IMG/VR virus record: IMGVR_UViG_3300031951_011359 | Location: 1-64,000 of that record | Length of the DNA stretch: 64,000 nt | Direction: 5' to 3' (one strand) | Source: a virus | In this document: positions 56,752 to 64,000 of the stretch, one piece after another | How the letters are laid out: each line of letters starts with the position of its first letter | Position numbering within the stretch: position 1 is the first letter of the stretch | Notes under the pieces: generated by a model | What the model saw: only the letters and a program-made list of their open reading frames with translations | Database searches by the model: none | What the model was told of the DNA's origin: nothing | Program-made: the position numbers and the translations under genes

Positions 56752-57177
56752 ATGGATTGGCAATATAATGGAGAAGTCTTTACCGATGTTCCCAAAGGGA
56801 TGGAAGGGTTTGTTTATATAATTACGAATCTTACGAACAATAAAAAATACATTGGTAAAAAACATTTCTGGACAAGACAAAAGAACAAAAAAACAGGAAG
56901 AAGAAAGACCGAAGAGTCTGATTGGAAAAACTACTTCGGATCTTGTGATGAACTTAATGAAGATGTAAAGAAATTAGGTAGAGAACATTTTCTTCGTGAA
57001 ATCCTCTACCTATGTCCTCATAAGAAATCTATGAGTTATTATGAAACTTATGAACAGTTTAATCGTAATGTACTGATGAGTGAAGAATATTATAATACAA
57101 ATATTGGTGGAACCTTTTATATGAGCGAATCTGAAAGAATTTATGGCATCGTTCTTAAGTCTTCTAAGATTAGCTAA
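56752..57177 (+). CDS. GIY-YIG endonuclease-like protein (Seg-type)
   Basis: A 141-residue protein on the plus strand. FVYIITNLTNNKKYIGKKHF is a GIY-YIG half-site (VYII...YIGKK) and FGSCDELNEDVKKLGREHFL fits the following helix with Arg and a later Glu. It is compact, like the Seg endonucleases of T-even phages, and probably cuts DNA as a free-standing mobile gene. It is transcribed against its neighbours, a sign of recent insertion. Confidence 0.75.
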   Translation: MDWQYNGEVFTDVPKGMEGFVYIITNLTNNKKYIGKKHFWTRQKNKKTGRRKTEESDWKNYFGSCDELNEDVKKLGREHFLREILYLCPHKKSMSYYETYEQFNRNVLMSEEYYNTNIGGTFYMSESERIYGIVLKSSKIS

Positions 57178-57204
57178 AGCCTCATCTTCAACCGGGACAA
57201 AGGT

Positions 57205-57243
57205 AGTCTAGACAAAAAAAGGGGACTTGTCAAGCCCCCTTTG
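57205..57243 (-). terminator. Terminator of the 486-aa gene with TTGACA in the hairpin
   Basis: AAAGGGG plus CTT / AAG plus CCCCTTT form a strong hairpin with a T run on the minus strand and a T-poor tail on the plus strand, so it mainly serves the 486-residue gene. TTGACA (57228-57233) is followed after 17 bp by TAGACT, a weak -10. Confidence 0.75.
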
Positions 57244-57260
57244 AAGATGTTATAATGTGA

Positions 57261-58721
57261 TCAATTCTGAGTTACATAATACTCAACCATATCATCCCAG
57301 GTATATTGTGAAAGATCATAACCTTCCTCTACAAGACCATTCACCCACTCTTGAATTTCTTCAGCAAGTAAATAATCCTCATATTGTTCCATGATTGTAC
57401 CAATTGCAGTTTCATCCATTTCCATCATAATGTAATTTGCTTCGTCTAAGGTGTCTGCATGACCCTCAGACAGCAAGTAATTTAAAACAACATCGTAAGG
57501 TTGATATGATTCTTTTGCAGTTACAGGGGTTTTATTTTGCTGTTCCAATTTTTTCTGTTGCCTTTCTTGTTCTGCCTTTAAAGCATCTTCTACTGCTTTA
57601 GTATCAATTTTTCCAGGACCTTCCGGACCACCCATCAATTCTCCCTGACGCTGCTTAGATCTGTTGCCCATTTTACGAAGTTCTTCAGCATCTTTTTCCA
57701 TTTGACTTTGACCAGTGCCCCTTTGAGTGCCATCTGGGTTTAGTTTAGCAGCAAGTTCTGGTTTTGCCTTTGCCCAAGTTTTTAGTCCTAGTTCTTCTGC
57801 TTCTTTAGTTTTTCCTTGTTTAATGAGTTCTTTATACTTAGAAGTTACAGAATCAGACTTTGGTTTTGTAGGTGTTGCAGTAGATCCTCCTCCACCACCG
57901 CCAGATCCAGAAGGTGTTGCAGGTGGTTTCGGTGATGCTGTTGGTGCTGCTGGTGTTGTTGTAGCTGGTTGTGGTGATCCTGTTGGTTTTGATCCAGAAC
58001 CTGCACCTCCAAGTTTTGCTCCCATATATCCAGCAAGAACACCAGTACCTCCGATTAATGCACCTTTAGCAATTCCTGGAAGTACTGCTTTTGCTTTTGA
58101 AGCAACATCCTTTACTTTTTGAGTTGCTTGACTTAGTTTTGCCTTTGAAAGTAATTCTGCAGACTGCTTACCAGTCATTGGTTTTCCACCATCAACTGGT
58201 GATTTTGTTGGACTATATCCACCAACATTTCCTTTTCTCGCTTCCTTTTGAGCAAGATTTTGTATTCTTCTTCTTGCTACTTCAGGTCTTTTGGAATTTT
58301 GAATTATATTTGCAACTTTTTTTCTTGCAGGTTTTGATGCTATTCTTCCCGCAAGTTTAATGGCACCACCTAACAATTTATCTGCCAAACCCTCATAAAT
58401 TGCAACATCAAAAAGTTCTAATTGTTCTTGAATATAATCTTCAGAAACTACACTTTCGGTAAGAATACTTTCATCAAAACTCAAATACTTTTCAATAATT
58501 GTTTCTTCTGAAGAATCTGCAAGAAATCCAATAATACCTTCAGCACTATATCCTTCATAAACCATTGAAGTTGAAATAGTAGCAAGAATATCCTCTACTA
58601 TTTCTGCTGCTTCCGCATCATAATATTGAGAATCTTCATTCAAAAAATCTTCCTGTTGGATATTGATTTCTTCATACAAATACCCAACAGAATTAATGAA
58701 GTCTTGCGAAATTCTAGACAT
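57261..58721 (-). CDS. Large Gly/Pro/Ala-rich protein, probable internal-head or ejected protein
   Basis: A 486-residue protein. The N-terminal 130 residues are helical and acidic; the middle is low-complexity (basic KKVANIIQNSKRPEVARRRI, then Pro/Thr/Gly-rich with a Gly-Ser run). The C-terminus carries two modules, YDVVLNYLLSEGHADTLDEA and EEIQEWVNGLVEEGYDLSQY, also found in the 359-residue protein. Such proteins are typical of cyanophage capsids. It has a perfect TATAAATA late promoter, fitting a virion protein. Function inferred only from context. Confidence 0.7.
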   Translation of the reverse strand: MSRISQDFINSVGYLYEEINIQQEDFLNEDSQYYDAEAAEIVEDILATISTSMVYEGYSAEGIIGFLADSSEETIIEKYLSFDESILTESVVSEDYIQEQLELFDVAIYEGLADKLLGGAIKLAGRIASKPARKKVANIIQNSKRPEVARRRIQNLAQKEARKGNVGGYSPTKSPVDGGKPMTGKQSAELLSKAKLSQATQKVKDVASKAKAVLPGIAKGALIGGTGVLAGYMGAKLGGAGSGSKPTGSPQPATTTPAAPTASPKPPATPSGSGGGGGGSTATPTKPKSDSVTSKYKELIKQGKTKEAEELGLKTWAKAKPELAAKLNPDGTQRGTGQSQMEKDAEELRKMGNRSKQRQGELMGGPEGPGKIDTKAVEDALKAEQERQQKKLEQQNKTPVTAKESYQPYDVVLNYLLSEGHADTLDEANYIMMEMDETAIGTIMEQYEDYLLAEEIQEWVNGLVEEGYDLSQYTWDDMVEYYVTQN

Positions 58722-58751
58722 GGTTATGATTTTAATACCTTTTTATAAAGA

Positions 58752-58759
58752 TATTTATA
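58752..58759 (-). promoter_or_regulatory. Perfect T4-type late promoter TATAAATA (486-aa gene)
   Basis: An exact TATAAATA lies 31 nt before the ATG. Confidence 0.8.
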
Positions 58760-58764
58760 AAAAA

Positions 58765-60309
58765 TCACTTACCAGGAAGTGCTTTTACCCCAAGTTTCTT
58801 ATTGCGAGCAGCATCATTTTGTCTTGCTTTTTGAAGTGCTTGTTGTGCTTTTACAGCATCATGCTTCTTGTATGCACCTGCAAACATAGTTCTTCCAATT
58901 CTTTCTAATGGATTAGAAGAAGTTTTAGCAAGAGATTGAGCACTTGGCCCTGCCTTATAAACTGCTTTACCATCCTTAAACGCAAGATGTCCTGCTGTTG
59001 ATTGCCCACCTCTTTGAACTACACCAGTTTTAGCAAGTTGAACAGTTTTTCTTTGTGATCCAGAACCAGTTGACATAAATGCAGGACCACCTGGTTTTTT
59101 CTGACTAAATGATGTTTGTCCACCAATACCTTTAATTGCAGTTCCTGCTTGCTTTTGACGATTTGCTGTTGCCATTGCTTTTCTTTCAACCGCATTAGCA
59201 CCAGCAACAACATCAAATGCCTTAGATGCTGCCATTGCAGCACCGGTTCCTGCTGCAAGAGATCCTACTGGAGTAAGTGGAGCGCCTGCTGCTGCACCTA
59301 AAGCACCAGCACCACCAACTACAGCAGCTTTAAGTCCTGATCTCAACCAACCAGAACCTTTTGCTCTTTCATCAGCAACATCAAGTGCTGCTGCTGCAGG
59401 TCCAAGAAGTTTTCCACCGATTCTTCCAGCTCGTTTAAGTCCTGATGGAATTTTAATTTTTGGTCCAGTAGGTGGTTTTCCTCCAGTTTGTCCAACCGCA
59501 GGAAGTGCTGGTGGTTTTCCTCCAGAACCTCCAGAAGATGTTCTGGGTGTAGACGCTTTATCATATGCACCTCTCATCATAGCTTCTGGGGGTGCCTGTG
59601 GATTAGTTCCACGAGTTGCTAATTTGCCGGCAGGTTGCTTGGCATCGTATGCTGCTGCTCTTGCTTCTTTTGCTGCTGCTCTGTTTCTTCGCTCAGCTGC
59701 TTCAAGTTCTGGAGTAAATTCTCGCCTACCACGACTACTAGTTGATCCTGAAGCAGGTAAAGCAAGTCTTGAAGGAGTTCCAGAAAGTGTTCTATTTCCA
59801 TAAGGAACTCTACTTGAAGGTGGTTCTGGAGTTCCATATTTTTTTGGCGGGTTTCCAGGAAACTGTTGCCAAGCATCAGCAGCAGCTCCTGACGGTTTTC
59901 TTGCAGGACTTGCTACTGTAGTTGTTTTTCCTTGAGGACTTACTTCTGGTTGAGTTGTTTGAGATGCAATTTTATTAGTTTGCGAAACTTCTGGTGCTGC
60001 ATTTGCCGATGCTCTTGCTCTTGCACTTCTAATTGCAGGAGCTCCTGCAGATCCTCGCAATGGTTGTCTCTGTCTCCCTAAAGCAGAAGGACCACCTAAT
60101 CTTTGCTTGCTTCTGTTTGGTAGACTATTATATGTATCTCTATCTAATCTATCATCCAATCTTTTTAGTGGATCATTATTACCTAAAGCAACTGATCCTG
60201 CAAGAGGGGTAGTTGCAGCTGCTAATGCTGCTGCAGCTTCAAGATCTCTTTTCTTTTTTTCATCTTCATTCAAATATGACTCTTGTAAAAACTGACTAAA
60301 AGACTTCAT
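58765..60309 (-). CDS. Ala/Gly/Arg-rich protein with capsid-targeting-like N-terminus
   Basis: A 514-residue protein. The first residues MKSFSQFLQESYLNEDEKKK resemble the T4 capsid-targeting peptide of internal proteins (for example MKTYQEFIAE), which gp21 protease cleaves after Glu. The rest is basic, Ala/Gly/Pro/Arg-rich and mostly disordered, with a hydrophobic Ala/Gly-rich segment (AAVVGGAGALGAAAGAPLTP) near residue 330. It is probably packaged in the head and ejected with DNA. It has a perfect late promoter. Confidence 0.7.
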   Translation of the reverse strand: MKSFSQFLQESYLNEDEKKKRDLEAAAALAAATTPLAGSVALGNNDPLKRLDDRLDRDTYNSLPNRSKQRLGGPSALGRQRQPLRGSAGAPAIRSARARASANAAPEVSQTNKIASQTTQPEVSPQGKTTTVASPARKPSGAAADAWQQFPGNPPKKYGTPEPPSSRVPYGNRTLSGTPSRLALPASGSTSSRGRREFTPELEAAERRNRAAAKEARAAAYDAKQPAGKLATRGTNPQAPPEAMMRGAYDKASTPRTSSGGSGGKPPALPAVGQTGGKPPTGPKIKIPSGLKRAGRIGGKLLGPAAAALDVADERAKGSGWLRSGLKAAVVGGAGALGAAAGAPLTPVGSLAAGTGAAMAASKAFDVVAGANAVERKAMATANRQKQAGTAIKGIGGQTSFSQKKPGGPAFMSTGSGSQRKTVQLAKTGVVQRGGQSTAGHLAFKDGKAVYKAGPSAQSLAKTSSNPLERIGRTMFAGAYKKHDAVKAQQALQKARQNDAARNKKLGVKALPGK

Positions 60310-60329
60310 CTTCTTCTTACTTTTTTAGT

Positions 60330-60363
60330 TATTTATAAAAAAAGAGGGTTGGTTAGACCCTCT
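60330..60363 (-). promoter_or_regulatory. Terminator plus late promoter between the 359-aa and 514-aa genes
   Basis: A 7-bp stem AGAGGGT / ACCCTCT with a 7-nt loop is followed by T7, which overlaps a perfect TATAAATA (60330-60337) 21 nt before the ATG of the 514-residue gene. Confidence 0.8.
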
Positions 60364-60386
60364 GATAAACTATTTAAAAAATTGTA

Positions 60387-61466
60387 TCACGCACCTCTTA
60401 CTTGTGAAGATGCTCCAGAACTACCCTTTTTTTCTTGCTCAATCTTTTTTCTCTCATCCTCACGCACTTTTAAAGTTGCTCTTCTTTGCAGTTCTGCACC
60501 AGCCATATTAGCACCGAAAGAACCATAAGCTTCCACAATACTTTGTCTCCATTCTTCACTCATATTTGCCATAATGACTGCTGCTGCTTCTTCAGTTTCA
60601 GCATAACCTTCGTCAATTAGATAACCTTGAACGATATCGAATAGGTCTAAGTCCATATTCAATCTGCGCTGTCTAATTTGCTGTTGAAGATTTGGTTTTG
60701 ATGTAGTAGCAGCAGGAGCAGGAGTTGTTGCCGCAGCAGGAGCAGATGTTGTAGGTCTAGTTGCAAGTGCTCCAGTACCAGTCAAGTTTGCACCTGTTGC
60801 TCTAAGTTGCTGTGCTTGTCTAAGTTCAGCAGAAGTTGGAGTTCTTCTTTCAATACCACCGACTAATGGTTTACCTGTTGGTCCTAGTTGTGGTTTAGGA
60901 GCAGGTGCAGAAGCAGGTCTTGTAGATGTTTGTACTGCAGGTCTTGCAGGTGCAGAAGCAGGTGCTTGTGTTGCAGGTCTTGCTGGTGCTTGCACTACAG
61001 GTCTCGTAGGTGCTGGTTGTCCAGGTCTCTGGAAAATAGGAGACATTCCTGGTTGAACTGGTTTACCTTGAATATTAAAACCACCAGGACCAATTGTAAG
61101 TCCACGAAGATTTTGTGCAGATGCAGGTCTTGTGGATGCTTGTGCCTTTTGTCTTTGAAGATATTCACCAGTAGTAGAAACTCTTCTATTTGCTTCTACT
61201 CCACCAATTCCTTGACGCATCAATTGTTGAACTTTTGCTTTTCCACCACCGGCATCAAATGCAGTTAATTCATTCAAATATTCTTCATACATATCTTCCC
61301 AAGTATATTCACTGAGGTCATAACCTTCTTCTACAAGTGAATTTACCCAGTTCTCAAAGTCCTCTTGAACTTGCTCTTCAGTCAGTTCAACCTCTTCTTG
61401 AGGAGCATAAACATTATTATATGCTTCCATCATATTAAAAGCATCAGTTCCAGTAATTCTAGACAT
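60387..61466 (-). CDS. Pro/Ala/Thr-rich protein sharing modules with the 486-aa protein
   Basis: A 359-residue protein. The N-terminus has EEQVQEDFENWVNSLVEEGY and DLSEYTWEDMYEEYLNE, and the later LFDIVQGYLIDEGYAETEEA, both matching C-terminal modules of the 486-residue protein. The middle is Pro/Ala/Thr/Arg-rich repeats (for example PVVQAPARPATQAPASAPA). It is probably part of the same internal-head set, under a perfect late promoter. Confidence 0.7.
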   Translation of the reverse strand: MSRITGTDAFNMMEAYNNVYAPQEEVELTEEQVQEDFENWVNSLVEEGYDLSEYTWEDMYEEYLNELTAFDAGGGKAKVQQLMRQGIGGVEANRRVSTTGEYLQRQKAQASTRPASAQNLRGLTIGPGGFNIQGKPVQPGMSPIFQRPGQPAPTRPVVQAPARPATQAPASAPARPAVQTSTRPASAPAPKPQLGPTGKPLVGGIERRTPTSAELRQAQQLRATGANLTGTGALATRPTTSAPAAATTPAPAATTSKPNLQQQIRQRRLNMDLDLFDIVQGYLIDEGYAETEEAAAVIMANMSEEWRQSIVEAYGSFGANMAGAELQRRATLKVREDERKKIEQEKKGSSGASSQVRGA

Positions 61467-61494
61467 TTTTTCTTTTATGATTTTTCTATAATTT

Positions 61495-61528
61495 TATTTA
61501 TAAAAAAAGAGGGTCTTAACGACCCTCT
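61495..61528 (-). promoter_or_regulatory. Terminator plus perfect late promoter before the 359-aa gene
   Basis: An 8-bp stem AGAGGGTC / GACCCTCT with loop TTAAC is followed by T7, which overlaps a perfect TATAAATA (61495-61502). The stop codon of the 48-residue gene lies in the hairpin loop. Confidence 0.85.
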
Positions 61529-61662
61529 AACCATTCTTTCTTAAAATCATAATCACCAAACAGAAACTCATCAGATTCTGCTGCTTCCTTATATGCGTTC
61601 AGGATTTCCTGTTCACACCATTCATCATAGTTGGAATCATCTTTGAGTATTTTAGGATTCAT
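61516..61662 (-). CDS. 48-residue acidic protein, unknown function
   Basis: The frame MNPKILKDDSNYDEWCEQEI continues LNAYKEAAESDEFLFGDYDF. It is very acidic. It overlaps the GIY-YIG gene by 11 nt and its TAA sits in the terminator loop. No function assigned. Confidence 0.65.
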   Translation of the reverse strand: MNPKILKDDSNYDEWCEQEILNAYKEAAESDEFLFGDYDFKKEWLEGR

Positions 61663-62119
61663 TTTTTATAAATCTACCACTCTCATCTCTGGGAAGTTTT
61701 TTTCTTTTTCCTTCTGCCCAAACTTTTTTCATTGATTCACGCTTTCTTTCAATTTCCTCTGGAGTTTGTTTTCCAGGTCTTCCCATTTTATGAGCAGAGT
61801 TTGATTGCTTTTCTCTTATTTCTGGAGTTCTTTCATAAGGAGTATATAAATTTTTATATTGTTTTGGTGGTTTATCCCCACCATCAGTTTTATTTTCTAG
61901 AATTCCAGTTTTATTATTTAATCTGCCCCATTTAGAAATTAAATTAATTTCTTCATTTAATGCAGTTTCTTCATCAACATTTTGTAATGGAAAAATAACT
62001 CTTTCTGGTGGTGGAACCTCTACACTATGGGATTTTTGTTTCCACCTATCATTTTTCCCCTTACCAACATAGTAGGGGGTTCCATCCTCTTTCAAATAAA
62101 CATAAACATAATAATTCAT
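61652..62119 (-). CDS. GIY-YIG homing-type endonuclease beside nrdB
   Basis: A 155-residue protein. MNYYVYVYLKEDGTPYYVGK and GKNDRW, then NVDEETALNEEINLISKWG, are the GIY-YIG core with catalytic Arg/Glu; the C-terminal part has NUMOD-like repeats (AHKMGRPGKQTPEEIERKRE). It is paralogous to the 194-residue enzyme. Its ATG overlaps the nrdB stop (ATGA), so it depends on translational coupling to nrdB rather than on a late promoter. nrd genes are common targets of such mobile endonucleases in T4-like phages. Confidence 0.9.
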   Translation of the reverse strand: MNYYVYVYLKEDGTPYYVGKGKNDRWKQKSHSVEVPPPERVIFPLQNVDEETALNEEINLISKWGRLNNKTGILENKTDGGDKPPKQYKNLYTPYERTPEIREKQSNSAHKMGRPGKQTPEEIERKRESMKKVWAEGKRKKLPRDESGRFIKNES

Positions 62120-63297
62120 AACTGAAATCCCGAGAAAGTGTCTTTAGTGACATCTTGTTTGATTCCACCAACCACATAACTCTCCACTTCCGTTTCCTGG
62201 GGTGCCACTTGTAAATTTTTGGAATCAATCCAATGAGAAGTCCAAGGAAGAGGGTTATTCTTCGCAGGAATATCATAAAGTGGTTTGAGTCCAATTGCCT
62301 TCATTCTACGGTTTGCAATCCATTCGACATACTGTTGTAATAGTTTGTCATTAAGACCAATCATCGAACCATCCTTGAACAGATACTCTGCCCAAAGTTT
62401 TTCTTGGTTCACAGCGTTTTCAAAGGTCTTATAGAACCACTGCTCTTCTTCTTTACTGATACGTGCCATCTCAGGATCATCACCTTCTTTCCACTTGTTC
62501 AGAATGTTTTGAGTGATAACCAGATGCTGGTTCTCATCACGAGCAATCAGTGAGATGATCTTTGCACTTCCTTCCATAAGCTTGAGTTCGCCAAACGCAA
62601 AACTACAAGCGAAGCTGACGTAAAAGCGAATACCTTCAAGAATATTAACGTTTGCAACTGCTCTGAATAGTTTTCTCTTGAGTTCATACCTTGCTTCTCG
62701 TGCGTATGGTACTTGTTCTAATGCGTGAACCCACTCATTTGAATTGTCATACTGATGAGCACTATTGATGAAATCGTTGTATGCCTGAGTCACACTCACG
62801 GCACGTTCCATAATGCGGTCTTCTTTGAGAATGGTATCAAAAACTTCAGATGGGTCTGAGTAAACATTCTTGATGATATAGGTGTATGAACGGGAATGGA
62901 TCATCTCCATAAACTCCCATACCTTCATACACGCTTCCAGTTCAGGAAGTGAACAGTATGGAGCAAATGCCATACCAGGTCCACGACCCTGAACGGAATC
63001 CAGCATTACCTGATACTTCAAGTTGCTGGTGAAGATGTGCTTTTGCTCTGGGCGTAGCATATGATAATCACTACGATCTTTTTGAAGAGATACCTCTTCG
63101 GGTCTCCAGAAATAACCCAGTTGTTGTGTTGTTAGTTTATCAAAAATTGGATACTTGTAAGAGTCATACCTTTGAATTCCTAATGGAGCGCCAAAAAACA
63201 TTGGTTGTTTTTTAGTATCTACTTCATGAGGATTAAAAACGGTCATTGAATCGACCATTGGTTTATCCTCCAAACCTGTTTTAAAACTAAATGTCAT
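62116..63297 (-). CDS. nrdB: Ribonucleotide reductase class Ia beta subunit
   Basis: A 393-residue radical-generating subunit. VMLDSVQGRGPG holds the first ligand (Asp), FMEMIHSRSYTYII the Glu/His and radical Tyr, NILEGIRFYVSFACSFAF and LIARDENQHLVITQ the remaining Glu/His ligands. The di-iron/Tyr site is complete. With NrdA it reduces ribonucleotides to dNTPs for phage replication. It lies 44 nt after nrdA in the same direction. Confidence 0.97.
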   Translation of the reverse strand: MTFSFKTGLEDKPMVDSMTVFNPHEVDTKKQPMFFGAPLGIQRYDSYKYPIFDKLTTQQLGYFWRPEEVSLQKDRSDYHMLRPEQKHIFTSNLKYQVMLDSVQGRGPGMAFAPYCSLPELEACMKVWEFMEMIHSRSYTYIIKNVYSDPSEVFDTILKEDRIMERAVSVTQAYNDFINSAHQYDNSNEWVHALEQVPYAREARYELKRKLFRAVANVNILEGIRFYVSFACSFAFGELKLMEGSAKIISLIARDENQHLVITQNILNKWKEGDDPEMARISKEEEQWFYKTFENAVNQEKLWAEYLFKDGSMIGLNDKLLQQYVEWIANRRMKAIGLKPLYDIPAKNNPLPWTSHWIDSKNLQVAPQETEVESYVVGGIKQDVTKDTFSGFQL

Positions 63298-63341
63298 AAT
63301 TCTCCCTACTAAACTAACTCACACTGTAATATTTAACGAAG

Positions 63342-64000
63342 TTAAATTTTGCAACTTTCACAATCATCATCACCACTCATAATGTCATCAAGAAGAGATT
63401 GAAGTTGTTGTTTTGGTTCTTCAACTTCGTCATTTTTCATATCGTGGGTATTTTGGTAATATGCTGTTTTCCAACCATAGCGATAACAAGTCAAAAGGTC
63501 CTGTGCCATCACTGAAGTAGGAACTTCATTATCGGCATAATTTTCTGGATTATACGACCAGTTTCCAGAAATCGCTTGATCGAAGAACTTTTGCATAACA
63601 GCAACAATATGAATATACCCACGATTGCTAGGCATATCCCACAGGAGCGTATAATTGTTCTTAAGTGATTGATACTGGGGAACAATCTGCTTGAGTGGTC
63701 CTTTCTTCGACTTCTTAATGGACAAGTATCCGCGAGGTGGTTCGATTCCATTTGTGGCATTTGACACAACGGAACTGCTCTCCGATGGCATCTGTGCGGA
63801 CAGTGTTGAGTTCCGTACCCCGTATTGTAAAACTTGTTCCCTAAGACTACTCCAATCATACTTCAATTCGTTTGGAACGATTTCATCCACATCCTTCTTG
63901 TATGTATCAATTGGAAGAATACCTTGACCATATTTGGTGCGATGCGAATACTCACAAGCACCTTTCTCTTTTGCAAGGTTGACTGTTGCTTGAATCAGAT
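63342..64000 (-). CDS. nrdA: Ribonucleotide reductase class Ia alpha subunit (5' end beyond window)
   Basis: The C-terminal part of the large subunit: RTKYGQGILPIDTYKKDVDE, VVSNATNGIEPPRGYLSIKK, LLWDMPSNRGYIHIVAVMQK and the redox-active C-terminal CESCKI. The frame is open to the right edge, so the gene starts outside the window. It catalyses ribonucleotide reduction with NrdB. Confidence 0.96.
   Translation of the reverse strand, partial: LIQATVNLAKEKGACEYSHRTKYGQGILPIDTYKKDVDEIVPNELKYDWSSLREQVLQYGVRNSTLSAQMPSESSSVVSNATNGIEPPRGYLSIKKSKKGPLKQIVPQYQSLKNNYTLLWDMPSNRGYIHIVAVMQKFFDQAISGNWSYNPENYADNEVPTSVMAQDLLTCYRYGWKTAYYQNTHDMKNDEVEEPKQQLQSLLDDIMSGDDDCESCKI

Overview
This window is about 64 kb of a T4-like cyanophage genome, that is, a contractile-tailed myovirus of marine Synechococcus or Prochlorococcus. 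The evidence is the mix of T4-type ribonucleotide reductase genes (nrdB and the 3' end of nrdA), long repetitive cyanophage tail-fibre genes, perfect T4-type late promoter boxes (TATAAATA), and photosynthesis genes taken from the host (psbA, psbD, two hli, petF, gnd). Almost every gene reads on the minus strand. The plus strand holds only one four-gene island and one endonuclease gene.

Layout from left to right. (1) 1-12.0 kb: two very long repetitive fibre genes (the first starts at TTG and runs off the left edge), a small virion-type protein, and a 715-residue beta-rich structural protein. (2) 12.1-18.3 kb: an HNH endonuclease gene and small genes, then a photosynthesis and redox block: psbD, an endonuclease VII-type gene, psbA, a type II peroxiredoxin, hli, petF, a 28-residue membrane peptide and a second hli. 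(3) 18.3-38.8 kb: one 20 kb polysaccharide operon of 24 tightly coupled genes. It encodes GDP-fucose synthesis, a GDP-mannose 3,5-epimerase homologue, a dTDP-glucose 4,6-dehydratase, an RfbH-type 3-dehydrase, a heptose-like branch (SIS isomerase, GHMP kinase, HAD/nucleotidyltransferase fusion), several fucosyltransferase-like enzymes, other glycosyltransferases and two methyltransferases. A possible structured RNA plus a terminator/promoter junction sits at its head. (4) 39-47.6 kb: many very small overlapping genes, gnd, a Dps-like protein, a host-type SLH/OprB porin with its own promoter, and seven clear tRNA genes (Pro, Ser, Val, Gly, Thr, Asn, Arg) plus two degenerate tRNA-like elements. 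Two of the tRNA genes overlap the 3' ends of paralogous HNH genes. (5) 47.6-57.2 kb: a tail-lysozyme-like protein, a plus-strand island of secreted or anchored proteins, a thermonuclease, GIY-YIG genes, a secreted HExxH metallopeptidase-like protein, a predicted outer-membrane beta-barrel, a GH24 lysozyme and a C39-like peptidase that share an N-terminal module. (6) 57.2-61.5 kb: three low-complexity proteins, each behind a TATAAATA late promoter; one starts with a T4-like capsid-targeting peptide, so this is probably an internal-head or ejected-protein set. (7) 61.5-64 kb: a GIY-YIG gene translationally coupled to nrdB, and partial nrdA.

Together the genes describe a phage that keeps photosystem II, electron flow and NADPH supply running in the host (psbA/psbD/hli/petF/gnd), handles oxidative and perhaps iron stress (peroxiredoxin, Dps, porin), makes nucleotides (nrdA/B), and probably remodels surface glycans and the outer membrane.

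Two regulatory designs recur. First, intrinsic terminators carry the -35 box of the next promoter in or beside the hairpin loop, with a 17-bp spacer made of the stem and U-tract and a TATAAT-like box after it. Second, free-standing endonuclease genes sit behind a T4-type late promoter combined with an inverted repeat that would mask the start codon in read-through transcripts but not in late transcripts. All of this is read by eye; no database search was run.
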